Shown here: in pieces, positions 9,850 through 22,105 of the stretch
Numbering within the stretch: position 1 is the first letter of the stretch
Layout of the letters: each line of letters starts with the position of its first letter
Assembly: GCA_010093705.1 (NCBI GenBank)
Contig: MU006092.1
Span: 254,623-318,622 of the forward strand
Reading direction: 5' to 3'
Origin: Patellaria atrata CBS 101060
Taxonomy: Eukaryota > Ascomycota > Dothideomycetes > Patellariales > Patellariaceae
DNA: 64,000 nucleotides
Program-made: the position numbers and the translations under genes
The notes under the pieces: generated by a model
What the model was told of the DNA's origin: nothing
The model's database searches: none
Seen by the model: the letters and a program-made list of their open reading frames with translations, nothing else

Positions 9850-12509
9850 TTTGCCGTTAGTTCGAGAGTTGACAGAGCTGGAGAAGTTGCAAAGCTGCCT
9901 TTTCTCTAGTAGAGACTGTGGTGACTGAGGGCCGTTTGTAGTGATTCGTCCTTTGAAATGACTGCGAGCGAATTGACTGGCAATTCTGACTATCTGGGTA
10001 TACCTGTGTAGGCTGTAGGGGAGCTCTGGGCTGCAATTGATTGCGAGATGTCTTTAAGGCTCCAAAGGAATGTAGCCGTTTAGAGATGCTTGATCTCTGG
10101 AAAGAGTGAAAAAGTGGAAAAGAAGGGAATGGACGAACGTACGCACGACCTCAAGTCTGTAAAGAGTGGACAGTTGAGGAGAGGAAGGCGAAGTTCTTGT
10201 AGGTGGGAGAAGAGCATGGGATAGGGAAAAGTTAGACAGAGAGAAAGACGACCGAAAAGTAGCTGCAGGGGTAAATCTGTCTAGCATTCTCCGTTAACGA
10301 ATAGGAATAAGATGCCCCTGACAGTCCACGAGTCCGGCGGGGCCTCCAGCGATCCCATCAACGGCTCCGGTACCTTGATTTGCAGCGCTTTCACCCACTC
10401 CAGTTACCTCTGTACCGACTCACCGTAACTTTTTAGCTCCTAGCCTTTCGACAATCTTGACAAGTCGAAAAAACTCTTTAGACATACTGAAGCAAGTAGA
10501 AAGAACTAGGGGAATCTCAAAGAAGTATCTCGCAATACATGTTCCTAGTATCTGCGGGCTTCCGGGGAAACCCCTTTTCTGTTCTTTATGCATTCATATT
10601 ATCACGTTGTAAGACCTCACAGCGACGTGTTAGCATCTCAGGTCTCAGCCCCAAAAACCAAGCGGGTATGGGTGAGCTGTTATTCCAAACGTACCCATCC
10701 GGCCTGGGAACCGACAAATCGCAAGCAAAATCCCGACGACGTTTCTTTAAACCTCAGGAAACAATTGGTAGCGATTCACGCCATTATTCAGGTACGCCCG
10801 GCGGATCGCTGCCCAGCTCAGGGGTGGATATTCTTACGTTGCGATACCACCACGACAACTCAACTCCAACTTTCAAGCAACTTGTTTCTAACTTGTACTC
10901 TCACCAGTGTTGTACAGTATTGTTCCGTCCTTTGATTGCCGTCTCGCCCTCTGTACTCTCGGTGAAATGCTGTTGGGTCTACTAAGGACAACCTTTTACT
11001 GTACAGGACAGTACGTGAACAATTTAGTACAAGAAGACATTTCTAATTTGCAAAGTATCTTCCTTTGCCACCAGCCAGTACAATTCCGTTCTTTAGTAAC
11101 TCTTTGGTATTCACATCGTTCTATTCTGCTCTTCCAGTTACAATATTTTCATAGAGAATGTGTTAGCATCCGCTCGGCACCTTTTCAAACTCAACATTCG
11201 ATGTGCGATTTTCCGTCAATCAGTCCTTTAAGCGTATGCAGCTTGGAAAATCCTTCATACAAATCTGCAAAGTAAGATTTTTGTGGACCTTTCTCACAGA
11301 CTTCCAGAATTTTGGTTGGATTCTTTTACCCTTCTAACCAGAAGACTGCGTCCCCGGCTGCATAGGCGCGAAAGTAAGGTTATCGCTATCGATATGTTCC
11401 CGTCCCCATACCCGAAATATGATAACCTTAACTCGATCGTCCACCTCACAAGAGATGGGTTAGATAGAACAAACCTGAAATCGTTGATTTCCTCCACTGT
11501 GAGGTCATTGCTTTCCTCTCTGGAATTGTCTACATTATTATCTGCACGATCTATAAAGCTAAAGGTATTCTAGAAGAACAGTCCTCTGGCGGAACTTTAA
11601 GCTGTATCACCGTTTAAGAACCTTCAAGAAAAGCAGAAATGATAAGGCCTATAAAGTGGAAAATCGTCTGATATCTCAGGAACACGAACTGCCAGGGGTT
11701 TCTCTAAGCTTTATTTATATTACTTATACTTATTAGTAAAGTATCAGAATGTTTCGACGATCAAGGTTCCTACCTGTCTATTTTACGTCTCCGATTGAAT
11801 GTGCTATCAAAACATGTTAAAGAGCTAGGAAAACTGGAGTAAAATACGAACAGCAATGCGTAAAACAATGCGTTTTGATGATTGTCGTAATTTAAGTCGT
11901 TCTCCGACCCTCTGGTTTATGTGTCTGTTCGACTATAACCTTTATTTGTAAAACAGAAGACATATACTACTAACAACATTGAATCTATTTCTAGAACTAT
12001 AACAGTATCCGGCACTCCAGCACTTACGCGGTAAGAATACTTCACAAATTCTCGTTATGGCTACTTCTCATTAAAGTTATTCAACCAGGGAAGGGATTAC
12101 CCAGACTGATTATGAGATATGGTGTTAACACCCAGGTGAGCAATTGATGTTCACATCTTAACGGTAACGTCTACAGTGGCTATTACCTTCACTTAACGTG
12201 GAAATCTTTTGTACGAGTACAATGTCTTTACTTCACGTGTTGTGTTGACGGATTCAAGGGGATAATAAGTAGATTTTCACTGTTCTAACTCATGATCAAA
12301 TCGATTGCTTGAGTGTTCCAGAATAAAGTTTACATGTACACTTAGCTCTTCAAACTTAAATACTGCTACCATTAAGCACAGTATCATTTCTTTCCTCAAA
12401 TAAATCCGAAGCAAAGATCACAACTCAACAGCGAAACAACTATCTTGACAGAAGAATCTTTTCCCTTTCTAAAACATCACTCATCTCGAATCACTATATA
12501 CTTCTTTCA
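9850..12509. other. Intergenic stretch without recognised gene
   Basis: The part next to 9849 serves as upstream region of the beta-barrel gene and the part near 12509 as that of the F-box gene. Overlapping plus-strand frames at 10539-11573 show no domain, no consistent splice pattern and no codon pattern like the neighbours. Confidence 0.5.
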
Positions 12510-13832
12510 ATGGAAAGTGGCAACCAATCCCAAAATCTGGCCATATTGACAGTCGTTGGAAACCGTCTAGCTAAATACCTCCAGGGCTCTCGCCGACCGG
12601 CTTGGGTCGAGGATCTTCCAGATGAACTCCTGGAAATGCTCTCATATAACCTAGAACAAGGGGACCTCGCAAATCTATCTCTTGTATCAAAGCGGACCCG
12701 GGACGTCAGCGTACGGGCTCTGTACAAGGACATAACCGTAGTGGAAGAAACTGCTGGCTCATCTAAAGCTTTGTCGAGAATCAAGAGCATGTTTCGTATC
12801 CTTATGGAAGCCCCAGAGTTAGGAAAGTATACGGAATCCTTTACGGTCAGGTGTAGCGAGAGTCTAATTCGTGGAACGTGTCCGACTGTACCGTTTGATC
12901 CTAACGGGAAAGACGCCCAGCTGATTAGCTTATTCACTCAAAAGTTTTCTCAAGTCAATAATCTCGCAGGTCTTGGGCCAGGTCTACGTGAAAACAGGTT
13001 TGGTGTACTTGTTATCGTCCTTCTGTTTTGCTTCCCAAAGCTGAGACGTTTGGACCTCACCTTTGATGGATTGTGCTCCGCAAGTTTCTTTGAACTTTTT
13101 GAAGCAACCTTGAAAGGCCAAGAAATACCATTCTTTTCGCAACTTCGTAAAGTAACATATAAGGAGTTATGGGTGGGCCCAGAGGCACGCCCATGTCTTC
13201 TTCATAGATATACTCTACCCGAGAGCGGCCCTCTCACGTGGTGTCCGACTTTCTCACTCGAGACGCTCGACCTAGCTGGAACTTGCGTCGATGCTCAAGG
13301 TTTCAGGGCTAGTTTGGCGTTATACGGCAACCTGAAGGTTCTACGCATGACGGACTATTGGGCGATCCACGATATATCTGGAGCACTTTATCAAGTCAAG
13401 GATACCCTAGACGTTCTTCACCTTGGCCGCCGTTATCATAGACAGTCTGTGCCGTTCCGACTTGATTTCTCGAAATTCAAGAAACTCCATACATTGGTTA
13501 TCAACAGTTTGGATTTCCCCAGCGCAGGGCATGGCATACCTGTCAACCTTGAAAACAAGTTTCCAGCTAGCCTCAAGCACCTCACATTTGTTCACATTCC
13601 ACTTCGTGGCTCGTGGATGACTGTGATCTGTCGAGAGGAGTGGGAGATGATTGACGATCTCACGAATGGCTTAGCTAATGTTCAGTTACCGAATCTACAG
13701 GATGTCAAAATCGTCTTTCCCAATAAGCGGGCTATATTGATTGAAGCACGGTGGAATGAGACACATAATCAACATAATTTCCGAACTTTCTGTAGGGCAT
13801 CTCGAGAATGCGTTTTATCAATTCACTTGTAG
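12510..13832 (+). CDS. F-box protein
   Basis: A single open frame of 440 residues. Residues about 31-76 form an F-box, with WVEDLPDELLEMLSYNLE, then LANLSLVSKRTRDVSVRALY, the usual Leu/Pro start and the closing ALY motif. The remainder has spaced hydrophobic stretches such as LRRLDLTFDGL and LETLDLAGTCVD, consistent with irregular leucine-rich repeats as in many fungal F-box proteins. Such proteins act as substrate receptors of SCF (Skp1-Cullin-F-box) ubiquitin ligases; the substrate cannot be inferred. The C-terminus is uncertain. The frame stops after CVLSIHL, but a 45-nt GTAGGG...TGTAG intron (13793-13837) could extend it in another frame for about 70 codons. I prefer the simple stop. These genes form very large families in filamentous ascomycetes. 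Confidence 0.8.
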   Translation: MESGNQSQNLAILTVVGNRLAKYLQGSRRPAWVEDLPDELLEMLSYNLEQGDLANLSLVSKRTRDVSVRALYKDITVVEETAGSSKALSRIKSMFRILMEAPELGKYTESFTVRCSESLIRGTCPTVPFDPNGKDAQLISLFTQKFSQVNNLAGLGPGLRENRFGVLVIVLLFCFPKLRRLDLTFDGLCSASFFELFEATLKGQEIPFFSQLRKVTYKELWVGPEARPCLLHRYTLPESGPLTWCPTFSLETLDLAGTCVDAQGFRASLALYGNLKVLRMTDYWAIHDISGALYQVKDTLDVLHLGRRYHRQSVPFRLDFSKFKKLHTLVINSLDFPSAGHGIPVNLENKFPASLKHLTFVHIPLRGSWMTVICREEWEMIDDLTNGLANVQLPNLQDVKIVFPNKRAILIEARWNETHNQHNFRTFCRASRECVLSIHL

Positions 13833-15556
13833 ATGGAGTGTTCATGCACATCCTTTGGCACGAATTCAAACCATGCTGCAGCAAGTACAATTTCGGCCAG
13901 AACAAAAGTTCCTTGAAACCTTCACCAAGTGTCTCTGCCTCTTCGGGTTGCGACTACTTGTGGGACCAGTCGATATTTTGGTTTCACAGTATATTCAAAC
14001 ATGTGAGAGCACTATTATCGTCCGTTTTGTATCGTCCCCTCTCACCTGGTTGACGATCACAAGCATCAGACTGGTCATCTTCTTTGTTTTTCAACTTTCC
14101 TGTTGCATTTCAATGGTCTGTTTCTTGGAGTGTATTTGTCCAGGAACTGGTCTGTTTGTTCTTGATCAAGTGGGAAATATGAAGGAGACAGCGATGGGTA
14201 TCGGAGAAAAGATTTACCCACGGATTCTGAACTTCCGCGACGATATCCAAGCTCTAGATGTGTCGGGTAGCTTTGGGATAAACGCCCTTGTGCCTCTCTG
14301 AGAATAGGAGTTTAGTTAGAAGGTTTGGCCGCATAAGATAAACATCCAAACGGCTTCATAGGTCTTGGTAATCTAAGCTTAGTGTTCTACGGGGTAACCC
14401 CTATTTCCATCACGCCGGCTTCATATTCCCTCCCTCCTTTTTCTTTTGGCAGTCTATATGATGGGTGGAAATCGTTTAATTAGTCCAAATCAAGTAGAGA
14501 AATCGAATTTACTGTATAAAACTGTATACTTTCTGTTATCAACGTGAACTTGACATATTCCTTTATTCGCTCCCGTACTCCCTACAAATTACAGTTTGCT
14601 GTTCTTGATACCCGAAACTGGTGTCATGAGAATACCGCGAGGCACTTCCATGGTAATTTTCAGATTTTCCCCAAGCGTGTACAAGTCCCAACTCTTCAGT
14701 ATGGATGCCCTCTCGTTCATATTCCCTTAGCTCCAGGCCTTTACCATCAACACCACTCTATCCAAATTCCAAACGAACCTTGAATAACTCAGATATCGAC
14801 TTCTCTTCCAACTATCGCATCCTGTGACTCTCAAACACACCTCAACTTGCGAACAAGCCTGTACACAATCTATACTAAGCAATCTCTATTCTAGCCACCA
14901 CCGATCCCACCAGTCCTACCACCTATCTATCCTGTTAGTCCTCGGCTTGGTAGTGTTTTCCTAGACTAGAGAAGTGAATTTCAGGGGTGATTGAGGACAT
15001 AGAAGGTGGTAAAGGGAAATGACTCCTTTGATAAATGAAATATGATACTGTGTTTAAGCTTGTTATGGGTTAGGAGGTAATTTAGATAGATGGGAGACGA
15101 TGCTATTTGCTATTGATGTTCCGGCTTGTATAGCAACTCCCTTGATCCGTAATAAGACTTTCGAATCTCCAAGCACCCTCTCGCTATTAGTACGGTCCTG
15201 GATTATTCGTACATTTAACGTCGTACAAGTTTTCCTCTCTTGTACACAAATGTTGACGCCGTACAAGCGAGCCAGAACTGAACAAATTGCATATATTGAC
15301 GATGCTCTTTTCACAGTTCAAAAAAAATGTGCCTTCATCCAGCCTCTACAACAAGATGAAACTGCGGATGGTGAACGTTGTAGTTGATGTTTGATTGTAC
15401 ATGATTCGCTGCAGGGGGAACTGGATAGATCTTAGCGCTAAAACTAACGATACCTTACGGCAGCCCGTAGTCTCGAATAATGAACACGCTTCCGAATATT
15501 GTAGCGATGAAACCTCACAACTTCATAGCGATCAAATAGTCTTTTACAATAGAAAC
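13833..15556. other. Intergenic stretch, upstream region of RUD3 at its right side
   Basis: A 186-codon plus frame at 13741-14301 overlaps the F-box gene out of frame and shows no domain. Otherwise nothing was recognised. Confidence 0.45.
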
Positions 15557-17519
15557 ATGTCCACACAAACGCCCACAGATCCGATAAGTAATACAAGTTC
15601 GTGCCCGTCCTCTAAGAGACTCTATGGCCCCAGATCTGTCCATGATAATCTCGTTCGTATCACAGCTGATACCTTAGCTTAGATTCAACTTCGAAATCGA
15701 AGAAGAAGAACAAGAAGAAGAAGGGAGGAGGCGGGCCTAAATTAGACACGAATGCGGCCGTCGCAACAGCCAATGGGTCAAAACCAGAAGCAGATGTCGA
15801 AGCATATGGCGGGGAAGGGGATGACGACGAATTAGAGTCTCCCACGGTAATTAGACTAGTCCCAAGATACGAACATAACTCATACTCGCCAGAAATCTGC
15901 ACCAGAGGATACACAAGATGATGACGCCGAAAATGACTCCCCAGTACCAACACCCCAGCCCAATGGTGTTCGCAAAACCGCGACGGCGCCAAATCAGATA
16001 GAGACGCCATCCGGTTCAGAAGAACAGCTGGATACCCTAATAAAAGAGCGGGAAAGCTTAAGAGCAGAAGTCTCAGAGCTTAGAAAGTCACTAGAAAGCA
16101 TAAAAGAGAAGCATGACGGTGAAGTCAAGGGGTTAACGGAGTCACTAGAGGAGTCGCAATCGGGAAAAGAGCACTGGGAAGCACAATATCGAAATCTCAT
16201 GGGCAAAGTCAACACTATAAGGTCACAGTTAGGGGAGAGGTTGAAGTCTGATGCTGTATGCATAAGGTTCTACGCTTTCGTAACACAACCCTGTGCTAAA
16301 CATTGCCTAGGAAGATTTGGCCCAAGCACGAGCACGAATCGAGGAGCTAGAGGAGCAAAATCGTGGTACCTCGGAAACGAATAAGAGTTTGGAGGAACAA
16401 CTCGAACAGCTACGCGCTCAATACCAGGCTCAATCGCAGGAGGTATTAAATTTGCGGAGTCGCGCAACTTTATCCCAACAGAATTGGATCAAAGAGCGCG
16501 ATGAACTTGTCCAAAGAGAAGCATATGCCAAAGAAGAATTCGAGACAGCGAAGCAGGCTATGCAGGATTGGGAGGTATTAGCTATGGAGGAGCGATCATT
16601 AAGAGAAAGTCTTGGTGATCGAGTGGCCGAGCTTGAGGAGCAGTTGTCGAATCAAAGAGAAGCATATGAACGTGCATCATCTGAAAGAGACAGTCAATCT
16701 TCCACCGTAGACAAGTTGCAAAGTGCGCTTCAAGTGATCCAGGATGGTAAGATCATCGGCAAATCTTATTTTATCTACCAGTGTGCTGATTTGAATTGAT
16801 AGAGCGTAAAAAAGAGCTCAGAGAACTTGTAGAGAACTCTCAAAAGGCGATGGACGAGATGCGGAAGCAACTCCAAGCTGCTGAGGAAGCCGCAAGTTCA
16901 GCAAAGACAGACCTGGAGAGTACGCGAAAAGAACTCGAGCGAGCATTGCCTTTCGAAAAGGAGGTTAAAGAGAAGAATCTCCTCATTGGTAAACTACGAC
17001 ATGAAGCGGTCATTCTGAATGAGCATCTCACAAAAGCTCTTCGGTTCCTCAAAAAGGGAAAACCGGAGGACAATGTTGATAGGTTAGTGACTATTGACAG
17101 ATATTTCCCTCTCCACGTGACTAATATGATATAGACGAGTGGTTACGAATCATTTCCTTCGATTTCTAGCTCTAGATCGCTCAGACCCGAAGAAGTTCCA
17201 GATCCTCCAGCTCATAGCGGCACTGCTAGCTTGGACTGATGAGGAGAGAGAACAAGCAGGTCTTGCTCGGCCCGGTGCATCTAATGCTACTCTTCGGATT
17301 CCGATATCACCCTTCCGGAGAACACCTTCAACTCCTTCGCTAAATGCAGATGCTTTGCTCGCTAGCGAAGGCGGAAGCAGTAAAGAGACCCTTGCAGAGC
17401 TCTGGAGTGATTTCTTAGAGCGGGAGTCACAACAATCAGAGTCTAGCAGAAGAGGAAGCGCGATGAGTCCCGCTAGTGAAAGTGGGCGTAAAAGCAATAC
17501 CGGGCTGGGATTATCTTGA
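15557..17519 (+). CDS. RUD3: Golgin with C-terminal GRAB domain, Rud3/GMAP-210 type
   Basis: Six exons: 15557-15587, 15683-15846, 15893-16255, 16311-16746, 16803-17082 and 17135-17519, giving 552 residues. Introns are 95, 46, 55, 56 and 52 nt with GTAATA, GTAATT, GTATGC, GTAAGA and GTTAGT donors. The N-terminus is MSTQTPTDPI followed by a Lys-rich patch (SKSKKKNKKKK) and an acidic segment. Residues about 110-385 are a long coiled coil rich in Glu, Gln, Leu and Arg. Residues about 390-470 match the GRIP-related Arf-binding (GRAB) domain: NEHLTKALRFLKKG, then VVTNHFLRFLALDR and FQILQLIAALLAW. A Ser-rich tail follows. Rud3 binds Arf1-GTP and tethers vesicles at the cis-Golgi. The first exon codes only ten residues and is the least certain part. 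It heads a compact run of housekeeping genes, with guanylate kinase 610 bp downstream on the same strand. Confidence 0.9.
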
Positions 17520-18129
17520 TACCACGTTCTTTTCCATACTGTACATTATATTTCGGTGAGTTCTACACGATAGCAGACATGGGCGTTCTTCAAGGGGTAG
17601 AGCTATAGAGCACCCTCCTTGTATACGGTATCTTTGGTCACATATTGCACTCTTTGGTCATTGTACACTTCGTTAGATATATTCGTCTGGTACCAGTTTT
17701 GCGGCTACAATCAGATATGGGAGCTTATCTGAGTGTTATGATCAAGCGTACAAGGAGCCATAAGTGACGTATATGACCAGATACAGACGTACAGTGGTGT
17801 AGTAATAAGCTTGCGGACGGACCCGGAAGCTCTATTTGTATGACCATGAACGTCACCAGGTGAAAGAAACCACCACCTAAAGAATGAGTATACTGTAAGC
17901 AGTGGCAACTGACGCATGCAAACAAATACCTCGATTCCTAAAACCTTCTCTCCGTACCTCTATACAAGCAATATCATAAACATATATAATACAACTTAAA
18001 CCCCAGATCCACGCTGAGAGACAGTTGCTCCACATACCGCCCGCCTAACGGTCAAGCTCAAACATCCCGCATCTGCCAAGACGCACCGATATCCCCCTCG
18101 ATATCACACCGCATCCAAAACATCCACTC
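17520..18129. other. RUD3-GUK1 intergenic region
   Basis: These 610 bp hold the 3' end of RUD3 and the promoter of the guanylate kinase. No other gene is seen. Confidence 0.6.
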
Positions 18130-19254
18130 ATGCTTTCCAAGCTCTCTAACACCGTCAAATCCGTCCCTGCGTACCTCCGCGCCTCGTCCTCGATCCCCGA
18201 CCCAATCGAGAAGTTCGCGACAGACTTCTCGCGCCCGCGTACTAGCTCAACAAGCTCCCAACGCAGCTCTAAAGACGTCACGAGGCGGTCCAGCGTAGAA
18301 GAAGAGGGCGAGGGTTCGAACAGCAACAGCAAGGCTAGAGGCAAGAAGAGGTTGAGTAGAGGGAAGATGGCGCCCACGGGGAAGGATCTGGAGGCGGTCG
18401 AGAAGAACCGGCCGATTGTTATAAGCGGACCCAGCGGCAGTGGGAAGAGCACCATATTGAAGAAGCTGTTTGAGGAGTTCCCCGATAGGTTTGGGTTCAG
18501 CGTTAGTCGTATGTTTATACCTCTCTTACTCTTCCCCTGCATCTCCCAGTTTAGAGCATGGTGAAGGGCTTCACTGCTGTTCCTAGGTCTATATAGCTTC
18601 CCCTCCCCTCGTTCTACTACTCCAATCTACGGTTCCTATTCTGGCTACAAACGAAACTGACACTCCCTTAGATACCACCCGCGCCCCTCGTGCTGGCGAA
18701 GTCGACGGCCGCGAATACCACTTCACGACGCCCTCCGCCTTCACCGCCCTCGTAGACGCAGGCGGCTTCATCGAGCACGCGACCTTCGGCGGGAACATGT
18801 ACGGCACCAGCATCCAGGCCGTCGAGGACATCGCCAAAGAGGGCAAAATCTGCATTCTCGACATTGAGATGGAGGTAAGACCATCATCTCTCTTCTTCAC
18901 CCCCGTTTATTCTCACAATCGGAACCCTTTCTGCCACTATACCCGACCGATCATAAGACGTCAAGGAGCATATGCTGACATTTTGATATCTAGGGCGTCA
19001 AACAAGTCGCCAGCCATGCAAACTTCCCCCGTCCGCGATTTCTGTTCTTGCAGCCACCGTCAGTGGAGATTTTAGAGCAGAGGCTCAGGGGCCGCGCGAC
19101 AGATAGCGAGGAGGCGATCCAGAAGCGGCTGAAGCAGGCCGAGGTCGAGATGGAGTTTGCGAGGAGTGGAGGAATTCACGATAAAATTGTTGTGAATGAT
19201 GATTTGGACACGGCGTATAAGGAGGCGAGAGACTTTATTATTGACGGGAAATAG
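18130..19254 (+). CDS. GUK1: Guanylate kinase with N-terminal extension
   Basis: Three exons (18130-18508, 18672-18874, 18994-19254) give 280 residues; introns are 163 and 119 nt. The enzyme converts GMP and ATP to GDP and ADP. Residues 94-110 contain the P-loop GPSGSGKST. The GMP-binding region follows as [17 protein letters not shown] across the first splice joint, then YGTSIQAV and [13 protein letters not shown] across the second, and the C-terminal [16 protein letters not shown]. The catalytic core matches the roughly 187-residue yeast enzyme. About 90 extra residues precede it, beginning [20 protein letters not shown], basic and Ser-rich like a mitochondrial presequence. An internal Met at residue 80 (18367), in [10 protein letters not shown], would give a conventional cytosolic enzyme. 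Whether both starts are used is not visible. It is convergent with the septin gene. Confidence 0.95.
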
Positions 19255-19611
19255 CTTGGGCAGATAAGGGAATAGGATAAGTAAGGGGATTAAGTAGGTG
19301 CGAGGAGTTGATACCCGTAGGGAGGAATTGTTCATAGTTTGAAACACACTACCAACTTCAAAGATATGTTGCAAAGGTGCATAATTACTATATCCTCAGA
19401 TTGAAAAAATAAAGATATTAACGGTATCGAAAACCCGGTCCTGGTATTGAAGGTTAAAGATCCCTTGCCTGCACCGCAGACCCATGACGCTTTTCACGCC
19501 GCAAAATCCACAGGAGAAGTGAAAAAACATCGAGCACACACCAGCATTAACACGAATACTTCAGTTTCAGAGTTTTGCCCCCATTTCTCCAAGCTCTCGC
19601 AAGTCGGTTCC
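19255..19611. other. Convergent GUK1/septin 3' region
   Basis: These 357 bp between two stop codons must hold both polyadenylation regions. No gene is seen. Confidence 0.6.
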
Positions 19612-20992
19612 CTACGACTTTAGAGGAATAGCCACGTTCTCGACGCCCTGAGCAGCGAGCATTGCGGAATCCTTGACCAATTTGCGCTGAAATGCCTCCC
19701 ACGTCTGCGGACTATCCAAGCACATACATGTTAGTAGATCCAAAAAGAAAGGATGGACGGGCTGTATAATATATGCTTAGAAGGCAAAGGGGAGGTTTTG
19801 TAACTAATACCCGTTCATAGTCATGCGCTGTGAGTTCCGGCTCAGCTCCCTGTCTGCGGAGGGAGAGATGGGCCGGCTGCCAGTGTGACCTTGAACGGCG
19901 CTGCTCTCCTTGAGAGCAAGCAGTTGCTTCGCGCGGAAGGACTCGTAGTGGATCTGCGAAGTTGTTTCGATTAGATCCTGAAGGTGGGTTCGGGTAAGGA
20001 AGTTGCGCAGGGCAACGAATTCGCAGTGGGACTCATCCTCGACTAAGAGGTATTAGTATGGAGAGCAACTTGGGTGAAACGAGTGATTTACCATTGATGA
20101 CACCCCAGCGGTTTTGACGACCACGGACCTGCTTGCCACCTACTACGATGGTCTTCTCAGACCCAACGACAGCGAAAGGAATGGTTTCCTACAGAGTATG
20201 AGCATGATAATATTGCGAAATTTTCCGAGTGGAATACCTTGATGCGTTCGTTTAACTCGATTTCCTCCCTATCGTGCTCTTCATTCTCATAAGGATACAT
20301 CCTCAGATTATGGAAAGCAAACTCCTCCTTTATCCTCTGCTTGAAGGTTGCCCTCTCTTCTAGCGTCAAAGAGTCACTCTTAGCAATGACTGGCACTACA
20401 TTGACAAACTCAGAAAGCTTCTTGAGAACAACGATATCAATGGGCTTGAGCGCGTGTCCAGATGGCTGGATGAAGAACAAGCAGCAGTGGATTCTAGTAT
20501 CCTGTAGATATCTCTCACGCTGTGCTGTCAACTCCTTACGCAAATACGCGCTGTGCTGGTCCTTGATATACTTGACAATCGGGTCCCAGCAGCGATCATT
20601 ATTTATAAGATCGCCGTAACCCGGTGTATCAACAATGTTGAGCCGCAGACGGACACCATTCTCCTCGATAACGTGTGAAACGGGGGAAATTTCGGTTGTG
20701 CTGCGAATGGGTTCCTCTGGTGCTAGACGACCTTTAGAATCCATCAAGTGGGAAGCGAAGATCGTATTGATGAGCGTAGATTTCCCGAGACCAGTCTGGC
20801 CTGTATTGAAATTAGTATAAGCATCTCAAAATAATTGCCTCGATATTTCATACCAACGCAGATGATATTGAACTGGAAACCGCGCTTCAGCAGCTTCTTC
20901 TCAATTTGCTGAGTGATGCTGTCGAAACCGACATGGCTCTTTGGGTAGACCGACTGCGGCAACGGTGACAGAGGGGAGTTCACGGTTGCCAT
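19612..20992 (-). CDS. aspD: Septin, CDC10/AspD type
   Basis: Five exons on the minus strand: 20854-20992, 20238-20800, 20092-20188, 19811-20042 and 19612-19711, giving 376 residues. Introns are 53, 49, 49 and 99 nt; the last has a perfect TACTAAC branch site. Landmarks are the septin start SHVGFDSITQQIEKKLLK, P-loop GQTGLGKST spanning the first joint, G3 DTPGYGD, G4 AKSD, the septin-unique element GRQNRWGVINVEDESHC, and FLTRTHLQDLIETT. There is no long C-terminal coiled coil, which together with the N-terminal FDSITQQIE...GFQFN points to CDC10/AspD rather than CDC3, 11 or 12. Septins form GTP-binding hetero-oligomeric filaments at septa and branch points. If the last intron were retained the protein would end two codons later at NGY; with splicing it gains a 34-residue tail. 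The promoter is shared with MRPL32. Confidence 0.94.
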
Positions 20993-21326
20993 TGTGCCAA
21001 ATGATGCGGTATTAGAACAGTCGTGGGGTCTAGGAGTTCGTCTTCGTGTGTTGTCGAGGTGGAAGATGTTTGTGCTGTCCAGAATAATTATGGGGAAACC
21101 GTTTGAGAGACCCTTTCCAAAAGTTCGCTCCCTAGCAGTCTATGCGGGAAAGGGGCACGAAGCTTGGTGTCGCGTATTCGAGCTAAACTAGATTCGGCAT
21201 GGTCACTTTTACCCTAAGTGCTACCAAAAAGTTCAATATTCAGTTCAGTTGATATTATTGATATCATCTATCACTTGCATGTCCATCGCCATTAAAGGGC
21301 TTATACCGCTCATTAGACCAACCATC
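20993..21326. promoter_or_regulatory. Divergent septin/MRPL32 promoter region
   Basis: These 334 bp separate the start codons of the septin (-) and mitochondrial L32 (+). They must contain both promoters and 5' UTRs. No specific site was identified. Confidence 0.55.
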
Positions 21327-21799
21327 ATGGCTTTGCGACCCCTCCTCTCCAATTCTCTCCTTCAGACACTTCTCCCAGTCTCCAATGCCCTAGTACGACA
21401 GACCAGTATACCTATCCTTCGACAGTTTCGATTACCTTCTCAGCCATCTCTTGCTATACCAATTCCCTTCGCAGCAATTTCAGGAGCATCTATCGTACTT
21501 AAAGATATTTGGGAATCAATTTTACGCGCCGTGCCGAAGAAGAAAACATCGCATATGAAAAGGCGGCATAGGTTTATGGCTGGCAAGGCATTGAAGGACC
21601 TTACAGAGCTGAACAAATGTCCCAGTTGCGGCAGAGTAAAACGGGCACATTTACTATGTCCGTACTGTGTGCAAGGTAAGGCAAGATTGAGGCATACGTT
21701 ATGAACCTTAGAGCTGACGACAATGTAGATGTGAAGGACTGGTTCAAGGGAAGATTCTCTACTAGTAGCGCAAAGACGACGGAAACGAAGGCAGAATAA
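21327..21799 (+). CDS. MRPL32: Mitochondrial large-subunit ribosomal protein bL32m
   Basis: Two exons (21327-21675 and 21729-21799) with a 53-nt intron (GTAAGG donor, GCTGAC branch, TGTAG acceptor) give 139 residues. The N-terminal 60 residues are basic and hydrophobic ([20 protein letters not shown]), a mitochondrial targeting sequence. The mature part starts near [19 protein letters not shown], the hallmark of L32, and carries a zinc ribbon with Cys98, Cys101, Cys111 and Cys114 (CPSCG and CPYC). In yeast the presequence is removed by the m-AAA protease during assembly; the same is likely here. An in-frame upstream ATG at 21249 would add 26 hydrophobic residues; the 21327 start is preferred because MALRP begins a typical presequence. 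SKI8 follows 306 bp downstream on the same strand. Confidence 0.93.
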
Positions 21800-22105
21800 C
21801 CTTATTGTTTGTGAATAGATGATGGCGTGAGAGCAGGGCGTTTTGGGATGCATTTTCTGGAGTTTTGAAAGCGTGATCTTTAAAATCACAGGGATAACTG
21901 GTGAATTCCACCATCTGTCTAAATGTATCAATACTGTATTGTGCAAAGTAAAAGGGATAGGTAATGTTGTGATATATCTATGCCGTGGAATAATTTACTT
22001 CCAAATATATCAAATATGACGTTGGTCAATGCCCGCGAAACTCATGTCGTGATCACAACCTTCCCTCACCTCGTTCACGCCTCTCAATGCATATAATATT
22101 CCACA

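Noticed and set aside
10539-11573. Series of plus-strand frames of about 95-150 codons
   Set aside because: Mutually overlapping in different frames, no domain, no supported introns.
13741-14301. 186-codon plus frame after and overlapping the F-box gene
   Set aside because: It overlaps the F-box coding sequence out of frame and has no domain; probably 3' UTR.
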